DNA from: an archaeon
GTDB taxonomy: Archaea > Nanobdellota > Nanobdellia > Pacearchaeales > GW2011-AR1
DNA length: 32,046 nucleotides
NCBI GenBank assembly: GCA_030679115.1
Contig: JAUXTS010000021.1
Span: 1 to 32,046 of the forward strand
Direction of reading: 5' to 3'
Part shown: positions 17,585-26,078 of the stretch, in pieces
How the letters are laid out: every line of letters starts with the position of its first letter
Numbering within the stretch: position 1 is the stretch's first letter
Notes under the pieces: model-generated
Databases searched by the model: none
Seen by the model: the letters and a program-made list of their open reading frames with translations, nothing else
What the model was told of the DNA's origin: nothing
Program-made: the position numbers and the translations under genes

Positions 17585-18068
17585 TAGTTATGTACGTCCA
17601 AAAAAAGCATTTGAAAAATCAAGAATAAAAGAAGAAAATGTTTTGATGAAAAAATACGGATTAAAGAATAAAGTTGAAATTTGGAAAACTATCGCAAAAG
17701 TAGATTATTTCAGAAGAAGGGCAAAAGCTTTGGCAAGAGCTTCATCTGAAGAACAGCAGATATTTTTTGATAAATTGAAAAAAATTGGTTTGAAAATAAC
17801 CGGACTTTCAGACGTTCTAGAATTAAAAGTAGAAGATTTGCTTGAAAGAAGACTTCCAACAATAATTTTCCAGAAAAAATTAGTAGACACAATAAAACAT
17901 TCAAGACAATTAGTAACTCATAAAAAAGTTTTAGTTAATGGAAAAATAATAAATATCCCGAGTTATATTGTATCTGTAGAAGAAGAAAATTCTATAAAGT
18001 TAAAAAATTCAAAAGTTAAATCTATTAAACCTGTCGCTGCTCAAGTAGGAGGACAAGAAAATGGCTGA
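17568..18068 (+). CDS. 30S ribosomal protein S4
   Basis: S4 domain RRLPTIIFQKKLVDTIKHSRQLVTHKKVLVNGKIINIPSYIV. Confidence 0.94.
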   Translation: MIRKHNSYVRPKKAFEKSRIKEENVLMKKYGLKNKVEIWKTIAKVDYFRRRAKALARASSEEQQIFFDKLKKIGLKITGLSDVLELKVEDLLERRLPTIIFQKKLVDTIKHSRQLVTHKKVLVNGKIINIPSYIVSVEEENSIKLKNSKVKSIKPVAAQVGGQENG

Positions 18069-18519
18069 AGAAGTTACTGAAAATCCTAAAGTTGAAACTG
18101 TTTCTCCAGAAGTTGAAAAAGAATCAAAGAAAGAGAAACCTAAAGAAGAAAGAACTGGAATAGCTTATGTTTATGCTACTTCAAATAATACTATCGTTCA
18201 TATTACTGATTTAGCAGGAAATACTCTTTCAAGAGTTTCCGGCGGAATGATTACAAAACATTCAAGATTAAAATCAAGTCCTACAATTGCTATGTTCGTA
18301 GCTAAGAAAGCTGCAGAAAGAGCAAAAGATTTGGGCATAACAAGTCTTTATGTAAGAATCAGAGGAAAAACAAATGCAATTGGGACAGGGCCCGGCGGAC
18401 ATGCTGCAGTAAAAAGTCTTGACAAGGAAGGATTTAAGATAATAAACATATTAGATACTACAAGGGTTCCAAGAGGAGGACCAAAGAAGAAAGGAGGTAA
18501 GAGAGGAAGAAGGGTTTAA
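18061..18519 (+). CDS. 30S ribosomal protein S11
   Basis: AYVYATSNNTIVHITDLAGNTLSRVSGG...RIRGKTNAIGTGPGGHAA...RGGPKKKGGKRGRRV. Confidence 0.95.
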   Translation: MAEEVTENPKVETVSPEVEKESKKEKPKEERTGIAYVYATSNNTIVHITDLAGNTLSRVSGGMITKHSRLKSSPTIAMFVAKKAAERAKDLGITSLYVRIRGKTNAIGTGPGGHAAVKSLDKEGFKIINILDTTRVPRGGPKKKGGKRGRRV

Positions 18520-18544
18520 GAACCCATAATTTTTATTTACTAAA

Positions 18545-19240
18545 ATGGACACAATAGAAAAATCACCAAAGAAGCTTGTTCTTCGCATGCCTGCAAACGA
18601 ATCGCTTGCAAATGCAATAAGAAGAAGCGTTGCTGAAGTTCCTGTTCTTGCAATAGATGAAGTTGAAATTTTCAAGAATGACTCTGCACTTTATGACGAA
18701 ATTCTTGCCCATCGTCTCGGACTTGTTCCATTAAAAACTGAAAAAGGGATGTCTTCAAAAACAAAAATAGAATTAAAAATTTCAAAAGTTGGTCCATGCA
18801 CAATATATTCAGGAGATTTGCAGGGTTCCACAGATGTAGTTTATGATAAAATTCCTCTGACTATTCTTGGCGACGGGCATAAATTAGAATTGGTTGCTAC
18901 AGCCGTGCTTGGAAGAGGAGTAGAACATGCAAAATATAATCCTTGCCTATGCTATTACAGGCATCTTTTGGAAGTTACTTCTTCTTCAGAAATAGATAAT
19001 GTTATAAAAAATGCAAAAAGTTTCATAAAATCTGAAAAGAAAGGAAGCAAATGGATTTGCGATTTAAAAGATGCAGATATAGATAAAATAAATTCCATAG
19101 ATAAAGATGCCATAAAAGATTCTGATGAAATGCTTTTCGTAATAGAATCTTATGGGCAGATGGACGCAAAAGATATTTTCACAAAAGCAGTTGAAGAATT
19201 GGAAGAAAATCTTGATAAATTTGAGAAATCAATAAAATGA
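18545..19240 (+). CDS. DNA-directed RNA polymerase subunit D (Rpb3)
   Basis: [43 protein letters not shown]. Confidence 0.95.
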   Translation: MDTIEKSPKKLVLRMPANESLANAIRRSVAEVPVLAIDEVEIFKNDSALYDEILAHRLGLVPLKTEKGMSSKTKIELKISKVGPCTIYSGDLQGSTDVVYDKIPLTILGDGHKLELVATAVLGRGVEHAKYNPCLCYYRHLLEVTSSSEIDNVIKNAKSFIKSEKKGSKWICDLKDADIDKINSIDKDAIKDSDEMLFVIESYGQMDAKDIFTKAVEELEENLDKFEKSIK

Positions 19241-19296
19241 TTTCTCTGCACTTTCGCTTCTTATAAAGCTTCAAGTTTGAAAAAGATATTAAATAA

Positions 19297-19692
19297 TTAC
19301 CAAGGCTTTAATCTTTGAGTTACATAGACATCTACAAAACCATTCCCATCTACAACAGCTATTCCTACTCCAATTCTTTTACAATATTTCAAATCTTGAA
19401 CGCATGGGCAATCTCCTCTGAATCTGGTTGCTAAATGCGCCAGTGCTTCTTCAGCTGTTCTTGCACTATGACTAAAATTGTGCTCGAGCGCTCCATCTCT
19501 AAACTCTACGGGAGAATACCACGGCCCTTTTCTTGTTATAGCCATAGTATTGGAATGCTTTCTTGCAGCTTCTTCAAGTTGCAAATCATAGATAAAGTCT
19601 TTTCTTAAAGCAAGTTTGGTATAGCCCATAAATTCCCTAGTAAGTTTATCTATCCATTCAAGATAATTTTGAGAAAACCTTACATCGCCCAT
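19297..19692 (-). CDS. CAP/SCP-superfamily-like protein
   Basis: LEEAARKHSNTMA...ALEHNFSHS...RIGVGIAVVDGNGFVDVYVTQRL resembles CAP motifs; no obvious signal peptide. Confidence 0.55.
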   Translation of the reverse strand: MGDVRFSQNYLEWIDKLTREFMGYTKLALRKDFIYDLQLEEAARKHSNTMAITRKGPWYSPVEFRDGALEHNFSHSARTAEEALAHLATRFRGDCPCVQDLKYCKRIGVGIAVVDGNGFVDVYVTQRLKPW

Positions 19693-19746
19693 TTATTAAT
19701 ATTCAGTATTCTTCTTTTTATATACTTTATTGCTTTAGAAAAGTAT

Positions 19747-19861
19747 AATGCGGGAAGGAGGATTTGAACGCTTCAATCATGTAAATGTTGAAGCTCCCGC
19801 GGACTTTGTCTGCGTGGACTTTCGAATCCTTGAACATAAATGCGGGAAGGAGGATTCGAAC
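19747..19861. mobile_element. Putative hairpin mini-element 3' of tRNA-Leu(TAA), with duplicated tRNA 3' end
   Basis: aatgcgggaaggaggattYgaac at 19747-19769 and 19839-19861 (23 bp, one mismatch, spacing 92 bp); between them the same two hairpins as at 11600. Confidence 0.6.
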
Positions 19862-19968
19862 CTCCGTAGGCACTAAGCACACAGGATTTCTTCAATCCTG
19901 ACTTAAATCTTCCTAATGGAAGAACGACTTCTTAAGTCCTGCCCGTTTGACCACTCCGGAATCCCCGC
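19842..19968 (-). tRNA. tRNA-Leu(TAA) with 43-nt intron at 37/38 (intron 19888..19930)
   Basis: CAGGACTTAAG|AAGTCG...TTGAAGAA|ATCCTG; removing 43 nt restores stem CAGGA/TCCTG and loop CTTAAGA. Confidence 0.88.
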
Positions 19969-20020
19969 AAATAGCAGATTTGTGGGTACTGGGATTAAAT
20001 CTCCCAATCCCTCAACCCGC
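19969..20020 (-). repeat. Conserved tRNA-Leu 5' leader, copy 2
   Basis: aaatagcagatttgtgggtactgggattaaatctcccaatccctcaacc. Confidence 0.85.
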
Positions 20021-20067
20021 AATCAGAAATAAATTATTTAAAAGACTTATAAAGGTTTCTTATTAAT

Positions 20068-20217
20068 TCAATCAACATTCTTCAGAATTTCATCAACGTC
20101 TTTCGTTACTTTTTGCAGAACTTCTTCGTCAGATATCATTCTCTCTTTTTCTTTATATTTCAATGCTCTTGATGCTCCGGCAATAACTGCCATCTTGAGT
20201 CTCTTTTCATCATCCAT
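20068..20217 (-). CDS. Small hypothetical protein (49 aa), absent from the ORF track
   Basis: Translates as MDDEKRLKMAVIAGASRALKYKEKERMISDEEVLQKVTKDVDEILKNVD*. Confidence 0.6.
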   Translation of the reverse strand: MDDEKRLKMAVIAGASRALKYKEKERMISDEEVLQKVTKDVDEILKNVD

Positions 20218-20278
20218 GCTTTTCTATCGTTTAATCAATTTAAAAGTATTATTGTGATAAATTGTATAGCAATAGGTT

Positions 20279-20300
20279 TAAAGATTGTTAACAATCTTTA
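20279..20300. promoter_or_regulatory. 22-bp perfect palindrome upstream of the XerA-like gene
   Basis: TAAAGATTGTTAACAATCTTTA, followed by hairpin TTCCACACTAAAGTGCGGAA (20306-20325). Confidence 0.6.
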
Positions 20301-20370
20301 TCCCATTCCACACTAAAGTGCGGAAGGTTTAAATAAAGGTTCGGTTTAATTAGATAATCTAAAGAGGAAA

Positions 20371-21192
20371 ATGACAAAAGAAATAGACGCATTAAAAGCT
20401 GAATTAAAATTAAGAGGATTCTCTCCACTCACAGTTAGAAATTATTCTTTCTTTGCTGAAAAATTTTTACAAAAAACAAATAAAACAACTGAAGAATTAA
20501 ATCAGCAGGATGTGAAATTATATCTTTCAAGTTTATTTGATTCAAAATCCAAGAATACAGTAATGCTTGCCGCCGCCGCCCTTAAATTTTTATATATAGA
20601 AGTTTTAAAAAAAGATTTTGAGCAGATACGAATGCCTAAAAAAGATAATCCTCTGCCTGAAGTTCTCATAAAAGATGAAGTGAGAAAATTAATTGATTCT
20701 GCAGATACAAATAAATCAAGACTAATTATTTCTCTCCTTTATTCAACTGGGTTGAGAGTTTCCGAACTTGTAAATTTAAAAATTGAAGACTTAAATCTTA
20801 CTGAAAAGACAGGATGGGTTCGCCGCGGAAAAGGAGCAAAAGACAGAATGTTTGTCATATCAGAATCTCTATCTAAGGAATTAGAAAATTATTTTAAAGA
20901 TAAAGGAAATATCTATGTTTTTTCAAAAGATAAACCCCTTACAACAAGAAATATCCAAAAGATTGTAAAGAATGCAAGAATTCGGGCAGGATTAAATAAA
21001 AGAGTAACTCCCCACACTTTGAGGCATTCTTTCGCAACTCATTTATTGGAGCAGGGAACAGATATAAGAATGATACAAATTTTATTAGGTCATTCAAGTT
21101 TGAATACGACAACTGTTTATACTCATGTCTCAACAGACCAGATAAAGAAAGTCAAAAATCCATTCGATGCTCTAAATTCCCCGCAAGTTTAA
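20371..21192 (+). CDS. xerA: Tyrosine recombinase, XerA-like
   Basis: STGLRVSELVNLK, RGKGAKDR, HTLRHSFATHLLEQGTDIRMIQILLGHSS, TTVYTHVS: R-K-HxxR-H-Y residues. Confidence 0.92.
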   Translation: MTKEIDALKAELKLRGFSPLTVRNYSFFAEKFLQKTNKTTEELNQQDVKLYLSSLFDSKSKNTVMLAAAALKFLYIEVLKKDFEQIRMPKKDNPLPEVLIKDEVRKLIDSADTNKSRLIISLLYSTGLRVSELVNLKIEDLNLTEKTGWVRRGKGAKDRMFVISESLSKELENYFKDKGNIYVFSKDKPLTTRNIQKIVKNARIRAGLNKRVTPHTLRHSFATHLLEQGTDIRMIQILLGHSSLNTTTVYTHVSTDQIKKVKNPFDALNSPQV

Positions 21193-21217
21193 ATACTAAG
21201 ATGTCCTAGTTTAGCTT

Positions 21218-22348
21218 GTGAAAAAGTGGGATAAGTTTGAAGTAAATTATTTGAAAGAGAATTATGAAACTAAAACTAATCGTGAAATTTCTAAAGTAAT
21301 AACCCGCAGTAATAAGGCATTAATTTATATGGCTATGAAATTAGGATTAAAAAAGACTCAGGAAACTATTTGTCAAGCTCGTAGACATAAATCATTTGAA
21401 ATTACAAAAGAACTTTTAGAGAAGATGTATCTCCGTGATAAAAAGTCTATAAGGAAGATTGCTCTTGAATTAAAATTTGGAAAGAATACTATTGCGCATT
21501 ATTTAAATAAATTTAATATGCCTCTTAGAACAACTTCTGAAGCAAATAAAAGCTTTTATAAAAAAGGAGGAAAGGTATGGAAAGAAGGTTTAACAAAAAA
21601 GACTGATAAGCGTATAGAAAAAGCCACAGAAAAAATGAAAGAAAGCTGGAACAAAAAAAGAGCAATTAGATTTTCAATTATAGAAAAAAAGTTTGATATC
21701 CCAATAAAAGATTTGATAGGAAATCTTTATTGGAATGATAAGTTAAATCAAGAAGAGATTGCTAAAAAATTAGAATTATCCAGAGTAATAATCATAAATT
21801 TAATGAAATTTCACAATATTAAAAAAAGACTCAATTATCAACATATTTCTAGTCTAAAAGGTGAAAATCATTCGATGTATGGGAAAAAATGGGAAGAAAC
21901 TTATGGTATAGAAGAAGCTAAAAAATTAAAGGCAGAGCTTTCTATTCGAAGTAGAACTAATATAATCAAAAGATTATCTAATAATGAGATGCCATTTATA
22001 AATACTAAAATTGAAAAGAAACTTGCAAAAGCAATGGAAAATAAGGGGATTAAATTCATACATCAATATCCTATAGATAATAAATTTGTATGCGATTTTG
22101 CAATACCTGAATTTAAGATAATGATAGAATGCGACGGAGATTATTGGCACGCAAATCCTAGAATATATAATAAAAATAATCTTAATCAGATACAAAAAAG
22201 AAAAGTACAAACTGATAAATTCAAAGATATTTATCTCTCAAAAAAAGGCTGGAAAGTTTTACGATTTTTTGAATCAGATATAAAGAAATCTATTGCAAAT
22301 TGCATAAGTTCAATTGAAAAGACTATAAACTCTTCTCAAATAATTTGA
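21218..22348 (+). CDS. Homing-endonuclease-like protein (HTH repeats, NUMOD3-like motif, Vsr/EDxHD-type nuclease); GTG start
   Basis: Repeated HTH-like segments, SMYGKKWEETYGIEEAKKLKAELS (NUMOD3-like), C-terminal TKIEKKLAKAMENKGIKFIHQYPIDNKFVCDFAIPEFKIMIECDGDYWH...KGWKVLRFFESDI. Confidence 0.82.
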   Translation: MKKWDKFEVNYLKENYETKTNREISKVITRSNKALIYMAMKLGLKKTQETICQARRHKSFEITKELLEKMYLRDKKSIRKIALELKFGKNTIAHYLNKFNMPLRTTSEANKSFYKKGGKVWKEGLTKKTDKRIEKATEKMKESWNKKRAIRFSIIEKKFDIPIKDLIGNLYWNDKLNQEEIAKKLELSRVIIINLMKFHNIKKRLNYQHISSLKGENHSMYGKKWEETYGIEEAKKLKAELSIRSRTNIIKRLSNNEMPFINTKIEKKLAKAMENKGIKFIHQYPIDNKFVCDFAIPEFKIMIECDGDYWHANPRIYNKNNLNQIQKRKVQTDKFKDIYLSKKGWKVLRFFESDIKKSIANCISSIEKTINSSQII

Positions 22349-22358
22349 ATATTAATAT

Positions 22359-23222
22359 TTAAGCAGGAGGCAATCCATCTTTTCCAAACATTTTTTGTGA
22401 TTGTGCCCCGTATTTAACATGATGGATTGGGGAAGTAAATGCACTATATCTTTCATGTCTTTGAAAATCTCTTCTTTCAATTGATTGAAATATATAATCA
22501 ATTAAATTTATATTTTTAGGAGACCCAGATATAATGTTATAAGATGTTTTTGCTCCTCTTTTTAAATCATCTACACAATGAGCATCATCATTCGCTATAA
22601 CTGGAATTTTATCCGCTAATGCTAAAACTCTATGATTGCTCTCCCTATTAGGAGTTTTTTTCCTTAAAAATTTTGGAAGCCATGAAGGGAAAGTTAGCCC
22701 GCCATTCCATTCTAATGCCTGAATTAATTTTTTATCATATAAATCAAGAACCTCTTCTTCAGTCCATGCATCACACATAAATGGATGGTCTAAAATAGCA
22801 TAGCCTCCTTTGTCTTTTATTTCTTTCAAGGTATCCCTTGCATTTCTTCCACCAAATATATCTTCTTTTACTCCTGCAACAAGTATATGTTTGAAATGTT
22901 TATTAGTTAATATCTCCTGAGTTCTCGGGATTGTAAATTCGTTCCCATATAGCCAAACTCTTGCTTCTATGCCATTATTTTCAATATGCAAATCTTTGTC
23001 TTTAGGGTCTGCTGTCGCAAGCAATGCACTATATCTATGCTCAGTAAATTCTTTCCATTCAGGCCAATTAGACATTATATCGGTTATTGCCTGGAAATCC
23101 AAGTATTTTATACAAGCACCTACAAAATATTTCAGATTAAATGGGGCCCTTGCCGTTTCGTTTGGATTTCTATAATCTGTCCAAAATCCATGTGTATGCA
23201 GACTTCCTGTTATTGAGTTCAT
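22359..23222 (-). CDS. PHP-domain metal-dependent phosphoesterase
   Basis: GSLHTHGFWTDY, YAILDHPFMCDAW, VIANDDAHCVDDL. Confidence 0.85.
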   Translation of the reverse strand: MNSITGSLHTHGFWTDYRNPNETARAPFNLKYFVGACIKYLDFQAITDIMSNWPEWKEFTEHRYSALLATADPKDKDLHIENNGIEARVWLYGNEFTIPRTQEILTNKHFKHILVAGVKEDIFGGRNARDTLKEIKDKGGYAILDHPFMCDAWTEEEVLDLYDKKLIQALEWNGGLTFPSWLPKFLRKKTPNRESNHRVLALADKIPVIANDDAHCVDDLKRGAKTSYNIISGSPKNINLIDYIFQSIERRDFQRHERYSAFTSPIHHVKYGAQSQKMFGKDGLPPA

Positions 23223-23231
23223 TTGAATATT

Positions 23232-23600
23232 TTAAAAAACGACTTCGTAGAAATTATTTCGTGGGAGATCGTATCCTGGACCACCAGAATCGCAGACATG
23301 AGCCCCAGGAATATGATGTTTTATTACTATTCTGCTTCTTCCGTCTTTAGTTCTGCCTTCAGAAATATAAACTTCTCCATATCCAGGTATCCATTTATTC
23401 ATTGATTTTTTAATTATCTTTCCAGTCCGTCTTCCAGAGTTAAAACTTCCACTTTTTGATTCATTGCTATGCAATTCACATCTTGTAGAAAGTTCTAAAA
23501 CCCTTGAAATTGCATCATCTCGAGAAATTGGTTCAAATCCAGACATAACCTTTCTTACTTTTTGTTCACATAAACAGCCCAATAAATTAGTCATTTCCAT
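23232..23600 (-). CDS. Hypothetical protein (122 aa)
   Basis: ORF only. Confidence 0.55.
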   Translation of the reverse strand: MEMTNLLGCLCEQKVRKVMSGFEPISRDDAISRVLELSTRCELHSNESKSGSFNSGRRTGKIIKKSMNKWIPGYGEVYISEGRTKDGRSRIVIKHHIPGAHVCDSGGPGYDLPRNNFYEVVF

Positions 23601-23637
23601 AATCTTCTCTGTATAAAAAAGGATTATAAATCTTTCC

Positions 23638-24174
23638 CTAAATAAAATTACTAATTTTATGCTTCATTTCTAAATAAATAAGCCAGATAATAATTAATCC
23701 TCCGTCAAGCGAAGGTGCAGCAATAACTGCGAGTTCTTCAGGAAGATAACCAAATAAATCCAGCCCAATGGAGAAAGTAGACAAAGGATAAAATAGCATT
23801 ATGCTTCCCCCAAATATTGCATCTAAGATAAGATGAGAAAATGCTCCGATTGCAATCATCAAGAATATAATATTCCATTTCAGTTTATGCTTCCCAATTT
23901 TCAGAGTATTTGCCTTAATAGTTATAAATGCTAAACCCAGAAAAATCAATGGTACAAAGATAGTATGGGCAAAAGTTCTATGGACTTCTTCCCATGTGAA
24001 ATTGAAGAAATTTAAAATCCAAAAAGCCGCAACATCCAAATCTGGAATTGCTCCTGCAATTCCAGCAATTAATACATAATGCAATGGAAATTTCTTTCCC
24101 CTTTGGATATAATAGTCTCTGACTATGGACATCAAAATAAGTGGAATTAGTATGTGTGCTGCAGCTTGTGGCAT
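23638..24174 (-). CDS. DUF457/YdjM-like membrane protein
   Basis: AAAHILIP, GAIPDLDV, HRTFAHTI, FSHLILDAIFGG. Confidence 0.82.
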   Translation of the reverse strand: MPQAAAHILIPLILMSIVRDYYIQRGKKFPLHYVLIAGIAGAIPDLDVAAFWILNFFNFTWEEVHRTFAHTIFVPLIFLGLAFITIKANTLKIGKHKLKWNIIFLMIAIGAFSHLILDAIFGGSIMLFYPLSTFSIGLDLFGYLPEELAVIAAPSLDGGLIIIWLIYLEMKHKISNFI

Positions 24175-24332
24175 ATTTTACCTCTTATATTATTATCTAA
24201 TTCAGGTTTTTAATCCTTGCCCACACAATGTTTTAACTAGGCATAGGTAATCTTGTCTGAAAGTTCAAGTAAATTTGCATCCTTGAGATAAATATTTCTC
24301 TCGCCTTCGATCCTTAGTAGTACAACCTAACA

Positions 24333-24821
24333 TTAATATTTCCTCCAATCTTCCAATAAAACAATATTTGATAAAACTCTATTAATTATAGGGGCATCTG
24401 AAAAATCCTTGCTTTTTATCATTCTCAATATTTCCTTGTCAATTGCAAGGCTTCTTAAATTTTCAAATTGTGATTTAAGAAGATAAAGACGAATTGTTGC
24501 ATTTATTCTATGGCTGATTCTCTGGAAAAAGTTAAAGTTTGCTTCTGTCTCATTTGCAAATCTGAAAGTATATCCTCTTGGAGCAGTTTTAAGTAAATTT
24601 TGCATATATTCTACACGTGGAGCCCAATATATCAAATCCAATTCAGCCAAATGTGCCTGCAAGCCTTCAGGAGAATTTTTCACCTTTTTTTCAGAAACTA
24701 AATTCCTATCCAGCCATCCAATTTCTTTTTCCCTCCCATCAATAAATTCTGTTCTAGAATCATATCTCAATCCATTAGTCACAATATATTCTATTCTTTC
24801 TTGTATTGCAGTTTGTTTCAT
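24333..24821 (-). CDS. Hypothetical protein (162 aa)
   Basis: ORF directly downstream of S9. Confidence 0.6.
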   Translation of the reverse strand: MKQTAIQERIEYIVTNGLRYDSRTEFIDGREKEIGWLDRNLVSEKKVKNSPEGLQAHLAELDLIYWAPRVEYMQNLLKTAPRGYTFRFANETEANFNFFQRISHRINATIRLYLLKSQFENLRSLAIDKEILRMIKSKDFSDAPIINRVLSNIVLLEDWRKY

Positions 24822-25226
24822 TTATCTGTAAGACTTCTGCCTCTTAGCTCTTGCTTTAGAATCTCCAGGTTTTCTTGTTTCTTTTCTTCTTGCATCAGGA
24901 ACTATCATATTTCTATCATAATTCAAGAAGGCTTTCTTCAATGTATCCGAGCCGGTAGTTTTCAAAAGAGCCTTTGCAATAGCTAATCTTGATGCTTCTA
25001 TCTGCGCTTCTTTTCCGCCACTCATAGTTTTTATGAAAAAATCATGTTTTGGAAGCTCTCCAAATTCTCTTTCATAAATTCTAACAGGTTCAAGCAAGGC
25101 AAGTCTGTGGAACAATGATAATTCAGAAACAGGAAGATAATTATAGAAAATCTTTCCATTTCCAGGGTTCAATCTTAATTTTGCCACCGCAGTCTTTCTT
25201 TTTCCTGAAAATATTTGCTGAACCAT
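24822..25226 (-). CDS. 30S ribosomal protein S9
   Basis: GKRKTAVAKLRLNPGNGKIFYN...SGGKEAQIEASRLAIAKALL...RRKETRKPGDSKARAKRQKSYR. Confidence 0.95.
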   Translation of the reverse strand: MVQQIFSGKRKTAVAKLRLNPGNGKIFYNYLPVSELSLFHRLALLEPVRIYEREFGELPKHDFFIKTMSGGKEAQIEASRLAIAKALLKTTGSDTLKKAFLNYDRNMIVPDARRKETRKPGDSKARAKRQKSYR

Positions 25227-25630
25227 TATAATTCTCTGCTTACCTCCGCTAAAGCCAAAGTTCTGGTTTTTAATTCTCTAATCATTTTAATCTTTTTTGA
25301 AGACTCATATTCTACGGGCACTTTATCATAACAAATTATTCTTTTGAATGCTGAAAGTCCTCTTTCCTGTGTATAAGGGAGCATTCCTCTTACAGTTCTT
25401 TTTACAATTCTTTCAGATGATTTTGGAAAATGCGGACCTTTACGGCTTGAACCTCCTCTTCTTCTCTTTTCTTTATATTCTCCAATAATAAATCTTTTTC
25501 TTCCAGTAATAAGCGCCTTTTCACAATTGACTATAATAATAGATTTTCCAAGAAGAGATTGTTTGGCTGCAAAACTTGCGAGTCTTCCTAAAACTGCTCC
25601 TTCTGCGTCAATTATTATTTTCTCACTCAT
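25226..25630 (-). CDS. 50S ribosomal protein L13
   Basis: IIDAEGAVLGRLASFAAKQSLLG...VNCEKALITG...GPHFPKSSERIVKRTVRGMLPY. Confidence 0.94.
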   Translation of the reverse strand: MSEKIIIDAEGAVLGRLASFAAKQSLLGKSIIIVNCEKALITGRKRFIIGEYKEKRRRGGSSRKGPHFPKSSERIVKRTVRGMLPYTQERGLSAFKRIICYDKVPVEYESSKKIKMIRELKTRTLALAEVSREL

Positions 25631-26004
25631 TGTGGCGTTTTAATTCCCTCTGCTTTTGGATTTTTCTTTATTTCTTCAAGTATTGTAACTGCTTCAGATT
25701 TAGTTTTTTTCATTTTTTCAATTGCAGTTTTTGAAAATGAAAGCGCACAAATTCTCAATTTTTTTGTCAATTCTCCCTGCCCGAGAACTTTTCCCGGAAT
25801 TACAAGTGTATCTCCGGCTTTTGCATTTGCATCAATATCTGAAAGATTTGCAGAAATCTGCTTTCTTGTAGGTCCAGAAAGAACGTGGGATAATCTAAAC
25901 CATCCAGGATTTACTCTTGCTAATTTTATTGTCTCTACAAGTGCAAGGTCAGTTTTTCTGCTTGTTTTTTTCTTGATATGCGTCTTGCTTAATATTACTT
26001 TCAT
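25627..26004 (-). CDS. 50S ribosomal protein L18e
   Basis: VNPGWFRLSHVLSGPTRKQISANLSDIDANAKAGDTLVIPGKVLGQGELTKKLRI. Confidence 0.92.
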   Translation of the reverse strand: MKVILSKTHIKKKTSRKTDLALVETIKLARVNPGWFRLSHVLSGPTRKQISANLSDIDANAKAGDTLVIPGKVLGQGELTKKLRICALSFSKTAIEKMKKTKSEAVTILEEIKKNPKAEGIKTPQ

Positions 26005-26078
26005 AATATTCTGTAAAAAATAGTATATATAAATCTAACTGCCCAAAAGTTTATTAACACATTTATACACACTAATGT

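Noticed and set aside
20279-20325. Chromosomal dif site for XerA
   Set aside because: dif needs two ~11-bp arms around a central spacer; this palindrome is continuous with no spacer.
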